Assembly (NCBI RefSeq): GCF_023715505.1
Contig: NZ_JAMBOH010000001.1
Location: 454,302 to 518,301, forward strand
Origin: Neobacillus cucumis
GTDB taxonomy: Bacteria; Bacillota; Bacilli; Bacillales_B; DSM-18226
Length of the DNA: 64,000 nt
Reading direction: 5' to 3'
Shown here: in pieces, positions 7,933 to 17,062 of the stretch
How positions within the stretch are numbered: the first letter of the stretch is position 1
Layout: each line of letters starts with the position of its first letter
Translations under genes and position numbers: made by a program
The notes under the pieces: model-generated
Databases searched by the model: none
Told to the model about the DNA's origin: nothing
The model's input: the letters and a program-made list of their open reading frames with translations, nothing else

Positions 7933-8994
7933 TTACAATATAATTAAATCCTTTGTAGAGTGGGTTAGAGCTTCATTATGAGTGTCCGTAATTAATGTAT
8001 CGTCTTCAATTCGAACGCCGCCAAGACCTGGGATGTAGATACCGGGTTCACAAGTAACCACCATGCCAGACTCTAAAATAGTATCAGACCTCATTGATAA
8101 ACCAGGGCCTTCATGAATTTCAAGTCCAATTCCGTGACCAGTTGAGTGACCAAAGTATTCACCATAGCCCTTTTCTGTTATGTAGTCTCTTGTAATTGCA
8201 TCTGCTTCTTTTCCTGTAATACCAGGTTTAAATCCAGCCATCCCACGCAGCTGTGCTTCAAGGACAATTTGGTAAATTTCCTTCAGCTTGGGATCTGGTT
8301 CACCAACGGCAACTGTCCGGGTAATGTCGGAAACATAGCCATTGTAATAGCAGCCATAGTCCATTGTTACAATATCCCCTGCTTCGATTACTTTATCACT
8401 TGCAACACCGTGTGGCAGGGCAGAACGATGACCTGAAGCAACGATGGTATCAAAGGATGAGGAAGCAGCACCAGCCTTTCTCATAAAAAACTCAAGCTCA
8501 TTTGATACTTCTAATTCGGTTTTACCTGGGCTGATAAAATCCAAAATATGTTTAAAGGCAGCATCAGCGATATCTGCTGCTACCTTTAATATCTTAATCT
8601 CTGCGTCTGTCTTAATCAAGCGTAACTTTTCAATTACACCGGAAATCGGGACTAGGTCAGATTCTATTTCTTTGTCATATACTTTAAAGGAAGAATATGT
8701 TAAGAACTCCTCTTCAAAACCAAGCTTTTTAATACCTAAATTTTTAACTTGCTGCGCAACTTCTTCCGGAACTGAACCAGAATATTTTATAATCTCAAAT
8801 CCTTGGCATTGTTCGGATGCTTGTTCAATATATCGGAAGTCTGTAATGAACTGTGCTTTGTCTTCGCTAATTAAAACTACACCTGCTGTTCCTGTAAAAT
8901 TGGATATGTAGCGGCGATTGTAAGGGCTGGTAATTAACATTCCATCAATGCCATTTGCAGAAAAGGCTGATCGTAACTTCTCTAATTTTTCCAA
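7933..8994 (-). CDS. yqhT: Xaa-Pro peptidase (M24 family)
   Basis: 353 residues, TTG start after GTGGAGA. N-terminal creatinase-like domain (about 1-125) and a C-terminal pita-bread M24 metallopeptidase domain. Metal ligands can be seen in TMDYGCYYNGYVSDITRT (two Asp), STGHGIGLEIHEGP (His) and CEPGIYIPGLGGVRIEDD (two Glu). It removes N-terminal residues ahead of proline from small peptides in the cytoplasm. The order yqhT-efp is that of B. subtilis. Confidence 0.95.
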   Translation of the reverse strand: MEKLEKLRSAFSANGIDGMLITSPYNRRYISNFTGTAGVVLISEDKAQFITDFRYIEQASEQCQGFEIIKYSGSVPEEVAQQVKNLGIKKLGFEEEFLTYSSFKVYDKEIESDLVPISGVIEKLRLIKTDAEIKILKVAADIADAAFKHILDFISPGKTELEVSNELEFFMRKAGAASSSFDTIVASGHRSALPHGVASDKVIEAGDIVTMDYGCYYNGYVSDITRTVAVGEPDPKLKEIYQIVLEAQLRGMAGFKPGITGKEADAITRDYITEKGYGEYFGHSTGHGIGLEIHEGPGLSMRSDTILESGMVVTCEPGIYIPGLGGVRIEDDTLITDTHNEALTHSTKDLIIL

Positions 8995-9072
8995 TGTATC
9001 TCCACTCTCCCTAATAATGGTTGTAGATAAAAATATTTTATCATAACCTTTAATTATTAGACTAATTAGAAC

Positions 9073-9570
9073 TTAGGTTGAAGCCTCTTTGTCTTGCACT
9101 TTAGTAATTTCATATTCATAATTAATCGAATATCCAATAAAAGTTCCATATAATATATATAGACAAATAGAAGTTATAACAGTGTCCCTGCCTAACTCAG
9201 TAAATGGTTTAATTCCTGGGAAAATGGGATTAAGAACATAAAATACCAATAAAAATAGTACAATTCCAAATCCAATCCCAAACCATATGCCCTTTAGTTT
9301 TCTTAGGGCCACATAATAAATGAATGCTGATAAAATTGAAACAATCATCAAAAATATCAAGGAGATGACTTTGCCAAGCCAGCTGTATTTCCAATCACCC
9401 AATGCCCATGGTTCCAGTATGACATTGGGGCTAACATCTGTAAAATTAAAAAAATAAGCAACGTACCCAATGACACCCCAAAAAAAACCTCCAAACAAAC
9501 CAGTCCAAAAAACCATCATTAAAAAAGACATTGGTTTTGGATACTGATCCATATGCTTTTCATTTGACAT
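9073..9570 (-). CDS. yqhR: YqhR family membrane protein
   Basis: 165 residues with four to five predicted membrane segments and short charged ends. Sequence and position between yqhQ and yqhT identify the conserved Bacillaceae YqhR family, whose function is not known. aroQ (yqhS), present between yqhR and yqhT in B. subtilis, is absent here. Transcribed divergently from yqhQ with 240 nt between them, enough for promoters of both. Confidence 0.88.
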   Translation of the reverse strand: MSNEKHMDQYPKPMSFLMMVFWTGLFGGFFWGVIGYVAYFFNFTDVSPNVILEPWALGDWKYSWLGKVISLIFLMIVSILSAFIYYVALRKLKGIWFGIGFGIVLFLLVFYVLNPIFPGIKPFTELGRDTVITSICLYILYGTFIGYSINYEYEITKVQDKEAST

Positions 9571-9810
9571 TATGACTACCTCCGTTCTTACTTTAACCTT
9601 GCTCTTTTCTATGTAATTCTTTCTAATTTCAAGGATTATTATGCCCTTAGAAAATCAATCCTTACATAGAAAAAATTTTTCTGCGTTTTTATATGGAAAT
9701 ATTATGTCATCCTAGAGGTTTTTTCACTTTTCTAGTAGAATAAAATTAAGTACATACAGATTTATCATTTCTGCTATTGTGCAACTATGTTATAGGTTGG
9801 TGTTTAAACC

Positions 9811-10755
9811 ATGTCTAATTCTCAAAAACCCGTATATGGCGGCCAAGCAGTCGTTGAAGGTGTAATGTTTGGCGGGAAACATCATTATGTCACCGCTATC
9901 CGCAGGAAAGATGGTTCTGTAGAATACTTTCACTTGCCACGGAAAGCCAATCCTTTTTTAACTATTTTAAAAAGGATTCCGTTTCTGCGTGGTATCATTT
10001 CAATCGTTGAAGCTAGTGCGAATGGCTCAAAACATTTGAACTTTTCAACCGAAAGATTTGATGTAGATCCTAAAGATGATGATACAATCAAGGAAAAAGA
10101 AGTTTCAAAATTGACGATGTATTTAGGGGTAGCCGTTATAGGAGTCATATCGTTTTTATTTGGGAAATTTGCTTTTACATTAATTCCAGTTTTTTTAGCT
10201 GTCCTAACAAAGCCAATTTTCCCATCAGATTTTGCCCAAGTACTGGTTGAAGGCTTCTTTAAGCTGGTACTGCTCCTATCATATATATATTTTGTTTCAC
10301 TAACTCCTCTTATAAAAAGAGTGTTTCAATATCATGGTGCTGAGCATAAAGTAATAAACACCTTTGAAGCAGGGGTAGAATTATCAGTTGAAAATGTGCA
10401 GGCTCACTCTCGGCTGCACTATCGCTGTGGCAGCAGTTTCATTTTATTTACGGTCATTGTCGGAGTTTTTGTGTATTTACTTGTCCCAACAACACCGCTA
10501 TGGTTGAGGGTTGTTGACCGTATTCTTTTAATACCTGTGGTGTTAGGGATTTCCTTTGAGGTCTTACAGGTAACCAACAAATTAAGGGATATTCCAGTAT
10601 TAAAGTATCTTGGTTTGCCTGGACTATGGCTTCAATTGTTAACGACAAAAGAACCAAGTAATGACCAAGTAGAAGTGGCCATTCTCTCTTTCCAAGAATT
10701 ATTAAAGAGAGAGCAGGAAACAGAGTTTGATCCAAAAACTGAAGAAATTGTCTAA
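9811..10755 (+). CDS. yqhQ: YqhQ, DUF1385 membrane protein
   Basis: 314 residues. The DUF1385 signature is complete: the N-terminal KPVYGGQAVVEGVMFGGK and the central FQYHGAEHKVINTFE, with about four membrane segments and the conserved GSSFILFTVIVGVFVYLL segment. Conserved in Firmicutes; biochemical role unknown. It is followed 57 nt later by yqhP in the same direction. Confidence 0.93.
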   Translation: MSNSQKPVYGGQAVVEGVMFGGKHHYVTAIRRKDGSVEYFHLPRKANPFLTILKRIPFLRGIISIVEASANGSKHLNFSTERFDVDPKDDDTIKEKEVSKLTMYLGVAVIGVISFLFGKFAFTLIPVFLAVLTKPIFPSDFAQVLVEGFFKLVLLLSYIYFVSLTPLIKRVFQYHGAEHKVINTFEAGVELSVENVQAHSRLHYRCGSSFILFTVIVGVFVYLLVPTTPLWLRVVDRILLIPVVLGISFEVLQVTNKLRDIPVLKYLGLPGLWLQLLTTKEPSNDQVEVAILSFQELLKREQETEFDPKTEEIV

Positions 10756-10821
10756 ATCTTTTTACCTGTGTGTTTAAAAGAATAAAAAAATGCTTAAGAT
10801 GCTCTTAGGGAGGTGGCTTTC

Positions 10822-11205
10822 TTGAAAAATCGGACATCAACAATTATTGTTGGGGTACTTATTATTCTTGCATTACTAGGACTTGTTAGTTCATTTACAG
10901 CAAATCCTGCCGGTTTCATTCAGGGAATAGCTGTCATCGCATTGATCGGTTTAGTCATTTATTTCCTTTTTCGAAGGTTTTCAAATTCGAGCCCTCAGAA
11001 AAAAGAGCAGCGGGCATTTCTTAAGGCAGCTAAAAAGTCAAAAAAACGATTACAGCAAAAGGGTGGAGATTCTACTGCCAAGACCTCCTCTCTAGGAACT
11101 TTAACTTCATTAAAGAAAAGCACCAAGACAAAAAAGAAATCACCTGCTCATTTGACCGTTATCGACGGCAAAAAGGGTAAAAAGAAAAATCGAGCGTCTT
11201 TTTAG
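10822..11205 (+). CDS. yqhP: YqhP small membrane protein
   Basis: 127 residues from TTG at 10822, chosen because the AGGGAGGTGG ribosome site overlaps the GTG nine bases earlier. Two membrane segments fill the first 60 residues, then a very basic lysine-rich tail with repeats of KK and KKS that probably binds the membrane surface or nucleic acid. The stop codon lies in the loop of the terminator hairpin. Family known only by position next to yqhQ. Confidence 0.85.
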   Translation: MKNRTSTIIVGVLIILALLGLVSSFTANPAGFIQGIAVIALIGLVIYFLFRRFSNSSPQKKEQRAFLKAAKKSKKRLQQKGGDSTAKTSSLGTLTSLKKSTKTKKKSPAHLTVIDGKKGKKKNRASF

Positions 11206-11219
11206 ACACTCGATTTTTT
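11186..11219 (+). terminator. yqhQ-yqhP terminator
   Basis: AAATCGAGCGTCT / AGACACTCGATTT hairpin with a TTTTTT tail. The yqhP stop codon TAG lies inside it. Confidence 0.88.
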
Positions 11220-11302
11220 ATTAGAAAGCGGAATCACCTGGACCAAGGAAAAAGTAGTTCATTTTTTCCTTGGGGCTGAAACAAGCTATATCTATCTAAC
11301 CT

Positions 11303-12187
11303 TTAATAACTCCAACGGTTCAAAAACGTCTTTGCATGTTCCCGTCCGATATCAAATAACTTTTGTTTCTTTTCATTTGTAAGGCTAAACTCAGTTAAGG
11401 AAACACCCTCTGCTTTAATAAATATAATATTTTCGACATGTTTTTTTGAAATATACCTTTGATCGTGAGCGTCTTTCATCGTTTCAAATAAGGCCCCGAA
11501 TAATTGAATACCGTTTTTAATTTGATGTTTTTCATGTTCATATTCGCTTGGACTTAACTTTATACCAAGAACAGGCCTGACCTTTTTTACATTTTCTTTA
11601 TCAAAAAGCCACATAGGAAAATTACTTAACACTCCCCCATCCACTAAAACATTCACTCCATCTATTGACCGCAATTTAACTGGTTCAAAAAAATACGGAA
11701 TACTGCAGCTCATTCTGATAGCTTTGGCAATTGAAAAAGAACCAGGATTTATTCCGAATTTTTCTAAGTCATCGGGCAATACCACCATTTGTCCGTTCGT
11801 AAGATCTGAAGCAATTAATCTCAGTGTATCCGGAGGGAGATCCGAAAATGTCCTCAACCCTTTTGCTTCGAGTTTCTCCTTCAACCATCTTTCAAGTTCA
11901 TTTCCTTTATAAAGTCCTAATTTCCAATAAACCAGCAGCCATTTAGCAATTGAAAAAGGAATAATGCTTTTTCGAGAATCAAGTAATTTAGGCAGATCAA
12001 ATTCATCCACCAATTCATAAATTTCTTTACTGGTATATCCCGCCGCCACTAAGGCCGCAATAATTGAACCCGCACTTGTTCCTGCGACCCTAACAAATTT
12101 AAATCCTCTGCTTTCTAGTTCCTCATAGGCTCCTATGAGGGCGAACCCTTTAATTCCCCCTCCAGAAAAAACGCCGTCTATATTCAT
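11303..12187 (-). CDS. yqhO: Patatin-like phospholipase, RssA/YqhO family
   Basis: 294 residues. Patatin fold signatures: oxyanion-hole GGGIKG at 9-14, nucleophile elbow GTSAG at 36-40 with Ser38, and the catalytic Asp in VLVDGGVLSNFP (about residue 182). Predicted serine acyl hydrolase acting on lipids in the cytoplasm or at the membrane; the physiological substrate is not known. AGGAGTGG site before the ATG. Convergent with yqhP. In B. subtilis mntR lies next to yqhO; here splB, an NlpC/P60 gene and nrdJ occupy that place. Confidence 0.92.
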   Translation of the reverse strand: MNIDGVFSGGGIKGFALIGAYEELESRGFKFVRVAGTSAGSIIAALVAAGYTSKEIYELVDEFDLPKLLDSRKSIIPFSIAKWLLVYWKLGLYKGNELERWLKEKLEAKGLRTFSDLPPDTLRLIASDLTNGQMVVLPDDLEKFGINPGSFSIAKAIRMSCSIPYFFEPVKLRSIDGVNVLVDGGVLSNFPMWLFDKENVKKVRPVLGIKLSPSEYEHEKHQIKNGIQLFGALFETMKDAHDQRYISKKHVENIIFIKAEGVSLTEFSLTNEKKQKLFDIGREHAKTFLNRWSY

Positions 12188-12267
12188 GGGCAGCCACTCC
12201 TAAAGATGAACTTGTTACATCTTTAGTCAGTGTGATTGGGATATAGTACGGCGGACGAGTAAAAAAT

Positions 12268-13293
12268 TTAAGTGAAATATTGGACTACCGCATTTGGGAA
12301 AAATTCTTGGACATATTCTCTGATGGTACTTTCAAGGTCCTTTGCCTCTTCGGTTGGATAGACATATTTACCAATACCGTACCTCCCCCATTTATACTTT
12401 CTTTTTTCCTCATTCATTTCAAGCTTTGTTTTTGGGTAACGTTTGGCAATAACATTTTTTGCGGGTTTCGTAAAACGATGCTGAATTAATTCAAAAGTAA
12501 GATCCGGTATGTCTACACCTGTAAGTTCCTCACTTAGACGCTCAAATAATTCTCGATATCCTTCCTTCCAGTCTTCATGCATGTAGATAGGGGCAACGAT
12601 AAAACCCAATGGATATCCGGCATTAGCGACTTTCCGGGCAGCCCTTAATCGTTCTTCAAAGGAAGATGTTCCGGGCTCAAAGTTCTTAATGACGTAACGT
12701 GAATTGACGCTAAACCTGAATCTGGTTTTCCCATTATGCTTAGCATCGAGAAGGTGGTCGACGTGATGAAATTTTGTCACAAAACGAAGCTGACCATATT
12801 CGGATTGTCCAAAGAATTCAATTGCTTTCTTTAAGGAATGGGTTAGATGATCTAATCCGACAATGTCGGATGTACAGGCCGCTTCAAAGCGTGTAATTTC
12901 GGGTTTTCGTTCATCCATGTATTTCTGCGCCTGCTCAAAGATTTCATCTAAATTAACATAAGTCCTGATATAGGGCTTACTTCCAAGGGTGGTCTGCAAG
13001 TAACAATAATGGCAGTGACCCATGCATCCGGTTGCGAGCGGAATAGCATACTCAGCAGATGGTTTGGAGGTATCGAATTTTAAAGTTCTTCTGATTCCTA
13101 CTACCAAGGTCGATTTGGCATTTCGGTATTGTTGCAGTTCATTATCTCCGGGAATTCCTCTGACTTGATTATGTGAAGTGGTTTCGCGAATCTCAAGACC
13201 TAATTTAGTGAACTTTTCTTTTAGCTCCCTGCCAAGGGGATATTCTAATGCTTTGGGCTCGATATAGACAAGCTGTGGCATAAAAGGCTCCAT
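12268..13293 (-). CDS. splB: Spore photoproduct lyase
   Basis: 341 residues. Radical SAM enzyme that reverts the spore photoproduct thymine dimer during germination. Cluster cysteines are Cys90, Cys94 and Cys97 in GCMGHCHYC; Cys140 (FEAACTSD) matches the conserved hydrogen-donor cysteine of the B. subtilis enzyme. The N-terminus MEPFMPQLVYIEPKALEYPL and the C-terminus FFPNAVVQYFT fit the family at full length. splA is not seen upstream. Its presence shows that the organism forms endospores. Confidence 0.97.
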   Translation of the reverse strand: MEPFMPQLVYIEPKALEYPLGRELKEKFTKLGLEIRETTSHNQVRGIPGDNELQQYRNAKSTLVVGIRRTLKFDTSKPSAEYAIPLATGCMGHCHYCYLQTTLGSKPYIRTYVNLDEIFEQAQKYMDERKPEITRFEAACTSDIVGLDHLTHSLKKAIEFFGQSEYGQLRFVTKFHHVDHLLDAKHNGKTRFRFSVNSRYVIKNFEPGTSSFEERLRAARKVANAGYPLGFIVAPIYMHEDWKEGYRELFERLSEELTGVDIPDLTFELIQHRFTKPAKNVIAKRYPKTKLEMNEEKRKYKWGRYGIGKYVYPTEEAKDLESTIREYVQEFFPNAVVQYFT

Positions 13294-13392
13294 TACCGAC
13301 TCCCTCTTTTCTGCTTGTTTTTTAGTAGTATGAGTTGTTGTGAGGGAAGATAATAAATAATAATGGAGAGAAGTTTTTCCATCTTTAGATAA

Positions 13393-13518
13393 GAAAAAGC
13401 GGAAGCACCTTGATCAGCCCCGACAGGCATGAGACGAGCCAGCCGAAAGGTGCTTTTTAACCTTTTGGACGGCTCATCTGTAGATCCTCGAGGGGCTAGG
13501 CACTGGAACTAGACAATT
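13393..13518. repeat. Dispersed ~130 bp structured repeat, copy 2
   Basis: Same family as 7124-7256: AAGCGGAAGCACCTTG and CAGCCCCGAC at one end, CTCGAGGGGCTAGGCACTGG at the other, central hairpin CGAGCCAGCCGAAAGG / CCTTTTGGACGGCTCATC. The ends pair with each other. It lies between splB and the NlpC/P60 gene. Confidence 0.7.
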
Positions 13519-13551
13519 CTTAACGTCAATAACATTTATACCCTCTCAGTA

Positions 13552-13586
13552 CAAAAAAGAGCATCGGGTCACCGATACTCTTTTTT
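13552..13586 (-). terminator. Terminator of the NlpC/P60 gene
   Basis: AAAAAAGAGTATCGG / CCGATGCTCTTTTTT hairpin just after the stop codon, with U runs on both strands. Confidence 0.88.
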
Positions 13587-13595
13587 CACTAGCTT

Positions 13596-14048
13596 TTAGA
13601 TATGTTTGGCACCAATATATTTTGGTTTCCAGTATGTGTTGCTTGTATAGGTGACAATGACACCCTTAGATGAAGATGCCATAATCATTTTACCTGAACC
13701 AATATAAATCGCTACGTGTGTTGGTCTGCTTGCCTTAGTAGGGGCAAAGAACATTAAATCTCCAACCTGTGGTGAACTTACGCGATATCCTTTTGTATAG
13801 AACATGTCAGCTGCGGTGCGTGGCAATGCTACTCCAGCCTTCCCAAAAGAATATTTTACAAGTCCAGAACAGTCAAAACCTGCAGGAGTTATTCCACCCC
13901 ATCTATATGGAACACCTAAGTTTGTTTTCGCTATTGAAATTGCTTTTGTATGATAATATGCCGCTTCTGCTTTATCACCCGAAGTGGCAAATAAAGAGGT
14001 AGTTATTGTAGCTGTGATTACAAATGCTGCAATTATTTTCTTTATCAT
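13596..14048 (-). CDS. Secreted NlpC/P60 endopeptidase
   Basis: 150 residues from the ATG at 14048 (AAGGGGGAA ribosome site; the longer frame has no signal). Signal peptide with cleavage near AEAA at 30, then a minimal NlpC/P60 domain. Catalytic Cys60 in GFDCSG, His111 in RPTHVAIYIG, and the third polar residue probably near the KPKYIGAKHI end. It would cleave gamma-D-Glu-diaminopimelate bonds in peptidoglycan stem peptides. There are no LysM or SH3 cell-wall-binding repeats, so it is a stand-alone catalytic domain. Confidence 0.9.
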   Translation of the reverse strand: MIKKIIAAFVITATITTSLFATSGDKAEAAYYHTKAISIAKTNLGVPYRWGGITPAGFDCSGLVKYSFGKAGVALPRTAADMFYTKGYRVSSPQVGDLMFFAPTKASRPTHVAIYIGSGKMIMASSSKGVIVTYTSNTYWKPKYIGAKHI

Positions 14049-14168
14049 TTTGTTATTCCCCCTTGGGTGAGTTGATATCTTTACTATACAAGGAAAGGAT
14101 AACAGGCACGTCACAGCTATATTACAATACGATCACAAAGTTATTTTAAAATAATTTATAGATAATAA

Positions 14169-14202
14169 TAAAAAAAGAGAATGGAAGCCAATTCCATCCT
14201 CT
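14169..14202 (-). terminator. nrdJ terminator
   Basis: AAGAGGATGGAA / TTCCATTCTCTT hairpin followed by seven U residues, just after the nrdJ stop. Confidence 0.88.
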
Positions 14203-14211
14203 TAATAGTTA

Positions 14212-15951
14212 TTATAAACCACACTTTAATTGAGCATTACAGTTCGTACATGTGTTGCAGCCGCCGATTTCTTTGACTTTTCCTTTGCGGCAGACTGGGC
14301 ATGTATTACCGACCTCAGAACCTATGGTTACGTCTGTTGAACGAAGGTCACTGATTGTGTCTACAAGGACCACATGTTGATGTGGTTTTTCATCAAACAT
14401 GGATAATTGTTCATTTGTATTTTCTTCTGCTTTAAGCGTTAAGACTTGTGAATCACGTGAACCGTCCACATAGACAGTACCGCCTTTCGCACCGCCGCGA
14501 TATAGGCGCTCGTATACTTTTTCTACTTGTTCTACGCTGTATCCTTTTGGTGCGTTAACGGTTTTACTAATGGAGCTGTCGATCCAACGCTGGATGACAC
14601 ATTGAACGTCGGCATGGGCTTCTGGTGCAAGCTCCATGGCTGTAACGAACCAGTTTGGCAGGTTGTTAGCGTCTGCTTCTGGGTGTTGATCTAGATATTC
14701 TTGTACGATATCGGCCTTAACTTCAATAAATTTGCCAAGACGTCCACTGCGGAAGTAAGAGAATGAGAAGTAAGGCTCTAATCCTGTCGAAACTCCGACC
14801 ATGGTCCCAGTGGATCCAGTTGGAGCCACGGTCAGCAAATGTGAATTTCTAATTCCTTTTTCGAGTATAGATTCACGAATATCTTCAGGCATTTTTTTCA
14901 TAAAACCAGTATTAATGAATGCCTGTCTTAGGCGGTTTGTTTCTTCGGGTGTTTCACCTGTTAAGAACGGGAAGCTCCCCTTCTCTGTTGCTAATTCAAC
15001 AGATGTTCTATAAGCAGTTGTTGCAATGGCTTCGAATACTTTATCGACTAGCTCATTACCTTCTGGTGAACCATACTCCGTTTCACAGTAGATTAACAAA
15101 TCATGTAATCCCATGACTCCAAGACCTACACGGCGCTCTCCAAGAGCTTGCTTTTTATTTTCTTCAAGGAAGTATGGAGTAGCGTTAATAACGTTGTCCT
15201 GCATACGCACACCGACTGCTACAGTTTGTTTTAGTTTTTCAAAATCAACTGTTTTAGATTCCTTATCTGCCATTTCAGCAAGGTTTACTGCTGCAAGGTT
15301 ACATACTGAAAATGGTGCAAGTGGTTGTTCTCCACACGGATTGGTTGCTACAACTTGTTGTCCATATGCTTTGGCATTTGTCATGTCGTTAGCATTATCG
15401 ATAAAGAATATACCTGGTTCTGCAGAGTAGGTAGCGCAGATATTGATTAAATTCCAAAGTTCTTTTGCCTTAATTTTTTTATAGACACGAACTTTGTATC
15501 CAAGTTTTTCCCACTCACGCACGTCACCGACTTTGTGCCATTCTTCATTGTAAATGTTCATTTCTTCTTGATTGTAGTGTTCAACATATGGGAATCGAAG
15601 TTCATAATCACCATCGTTTTCTACAGCTTCCATAAATTCCTTTGTCAAACAAACGGAAATGTTTGCACCGGTTAGGAACTCAGAATTATGAACGGTATAA
15701 TTTCCACCAGTTAGAAGCTTTTCCTCAGCATGAGCAATGCTATTTTCATCAAAACCACCAAACCCGGGAATTGTTTTATAATTTACAATCCCTTGATACA
15801 TCGCAGTTTCTTGTGGCGTTAAAGGTGTAAACTTAAGTTTATCCTTTGCATGTTTTTTAATGGTTTCATCGTTTGTATTTTCAATTAAGAATCGTAGGAT
15901 TCTAGGATTCTGCATTTTTGAAATAATAAATTCAATAATGTCTGGATGCCA
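14212..15951 (-). CDS. nrdJ: B12-dependent ribonucleotide reductase, 3' exon
   Basis: Second exon, 580 codons including the stop; joined to 17063-17881 it gives 852 residues. Class II (adenosylcobalamin) reductase converting ribonucleotides to deoxyribonucleotides without oxygen. The exon starts at TGG (WHPDIIEFIISKMQNPRI). Active-site signature NPCGEQPLAPFSVCNLA has the Cys and Glu of the radical site; other family segments are VGLGVMGLHDLL and SHLLTVAPTGSTGTMVGVSTGLEPYF. The C-terminus is a Cys-rich zinc-ribbon-like tail (CPVCRKGKVKEIGGCNTC). An apparent ATG at 15915 inside this exon is not a start. Confidence 0.95.
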   Translation of the reverse strand, partial: WHPDIIEFIISKMQNPRILRFLIENTNDETIKKHAKDKLKFTPLTPQETAMYQGIVNYKTIPGFGGFDENSIAHAEEKLLTGGNYTVHNSEFLTGANISVCLTKEFMEAVENDGDYELRFPYVEHYNQEEMNIYNEEWHKVGDVREWEKLGYKVRVYKKIKAKELWNLINICATYSAEPGIFFIDNANDMTNAKAYGQQVVATNPCGEQPLAPFSVCNLAAVNLAEMADKESKTVDFEKLKQTVAVGVRMQDNVINATPYFLEENKKQALGERRVGLGVMGLHDLLIYCETEYGSPEGNELVDKVFEAIATTAYRTSVELATEKGSFPFLTGETPEETNRLRQAFINTGFMKKMPEDIRESILEKGIRNSHLLTVAPTGSTGTMVGVSTGLEPYFSFSYFRSGRLGKFIEVKADIVQEYLDQHPEADANNLPNWFVTAMELAPEAHADVQCVIQRWIDSSISKTVNAPKGYSVEQVEKVYERLYRGGAKGGTVYVDGSRDSQVLTLKAEENTNEQLSMFDEKPHQHVVLVDTISDLRSTDVTIGSEVGNTCPVCRKGKVKEIGGCNTCTNCNAQLKCGL

Positions 15952-17062
15952 CGCTCATACCGTCCCTTTCAGGATATTTTCTCTGCTTGTCTGCAGACGG
16001 TCTAGACTATATCATCACCCTCAGCATTCACTGTTAGGGGCCGGGCGCTAATGAGAGTTTATTGTTGGGACTCACTCTCTAGTCGTTGAACCTTCGCCAT
16101 TAACTATGCCCAATGACGCTTGGCTGCAGATTGTCCAATACTTGCAATTTTTAAAGCTTTCACGCCCACCGTTTCCAGTCACGTTGTAGCTTGCAAGTCT
16201 CTAAGGATTTCCCCGCAATTCACCCGATTTTCTAGTCATTCATCTTCTGAATGACGCGGACTAGTGCATCTATAAAAATGGATTCTTTACCATAGGTCTT
16301 CTCATGGCACTTCTTACAAAGGGTTATTCCATTCGATACATCAAACTGCTTCTCAGGATATAGTTTTTTAGGGTAGATATGATGTGCAGCTATCTGTTTA
16401 GATTTAGAATTATATCCAGGCATTTTACATTTGAAGTTGTCCCGAATATATACTTTCTTCCGCCATTCTTTATATTCAGCAGAATCTGTAATATCCTCAG
16501 TTTCAACTCGATTCTTTTTAAGGTATTCAACGTAACAATTGTAGCTGCAAAAACTTTTTCTAGTTCTATGCCACAATTATTACAATTAAATATTATCCTA
16601 TTTTTACCCTGGAATCTTTTATTTTTTGAAGGGATCTTTGTGAATGCTTTTTACCTCTTCTTGGAGCACCTTTGTCAATGTCATTGTGCCCTCGTAGTTC
16701 CCACCCAAAATATAATATTCTATCCAAAATTGTTGTATAGCTGACATTTAACTCATTTGCAATTACCGTATACCCTTTTTTCTGTACTATATATTGGTCA
16801 TATAACCAATTTTTATCATCATATAGGTTGCTTCCTAATTTTAACGCATTTTTTCTAATTCCATATCTTCTTAAGCGCCCTTTTATGATTGATTTTGTAT
16901 AGCCCGTATCCGTTGCTATCTCCTGAACAGTTTGGTTATCAACTATATACCTTTGATAAAGTAAATCTTTAGTTAGATTTAACATGATTGAACCTCCTTC
17001 AACCACGAACATCCGTTCTAGTTAAATCATACCAAACAACCCATTTTTTGTCACTTTTTTCA
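15952..17062 (-). mobile_element. Group I self-splicing intron in nrdJ
   Basis: 1111 nt inserted within the codon series Ala-Asp-Trp of nrdJ. The 5' exon ends in T (GCGGAT) and the intron ends in G (GAGCG), as group I splicing needs. Core pieces near the 3' end read AATCTGCAGCCAAGC, GAAGGTTCAACGACTAGA and GATGATATAGTCTAGACC, i.e. recognisable P4, P7 and P3-type strands of group I introns. Removing it restores an unbroken reductase frame. It holds one homing endonuclease gene that is broken (16232-16985). Group I introns in ribonucleotide reductase genes are known from Bacillus and its phages. Confidence 0.9.
16232..16985 (-). pseudogene. Frameshifted HNH homing endonuclease in the nrdJ intron
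   Basis: Starts at ATG 16985 with a strong AAGGAGG site. The N-terminal half carries helix-turn-helix-like repeats (TVQEIATDTGYTKSIIKGRL and YTVIANELNVSYTTILDRIL). Its frame stops at 16593, after KDSRVKIG. The C-terminal half in other frames has a zinc-finger pair (CNNC then CSYNC) and an HNH motif (FKCKMPGY, AAHHIYPKKL, GITLCKKCHEK). Adding one A to each of two A5 runs (in GGTAAAAATAG and CTAGAAAAAGT) joins all pieces into one frame. Either the gene has decayed or the assembly has two homopolymer errors. Intact, it would cut intron-less nrdJ alleles. Confidence 0.85.

Noticed and set aside
15915..15951. ATG at 15915 as start of a separate shorter reductase gene
   Set aside because: It lies inside the 3' exon; the conserved codons before it (WHPDIIEFIISK) and the intron boundary show it is an internal Met.
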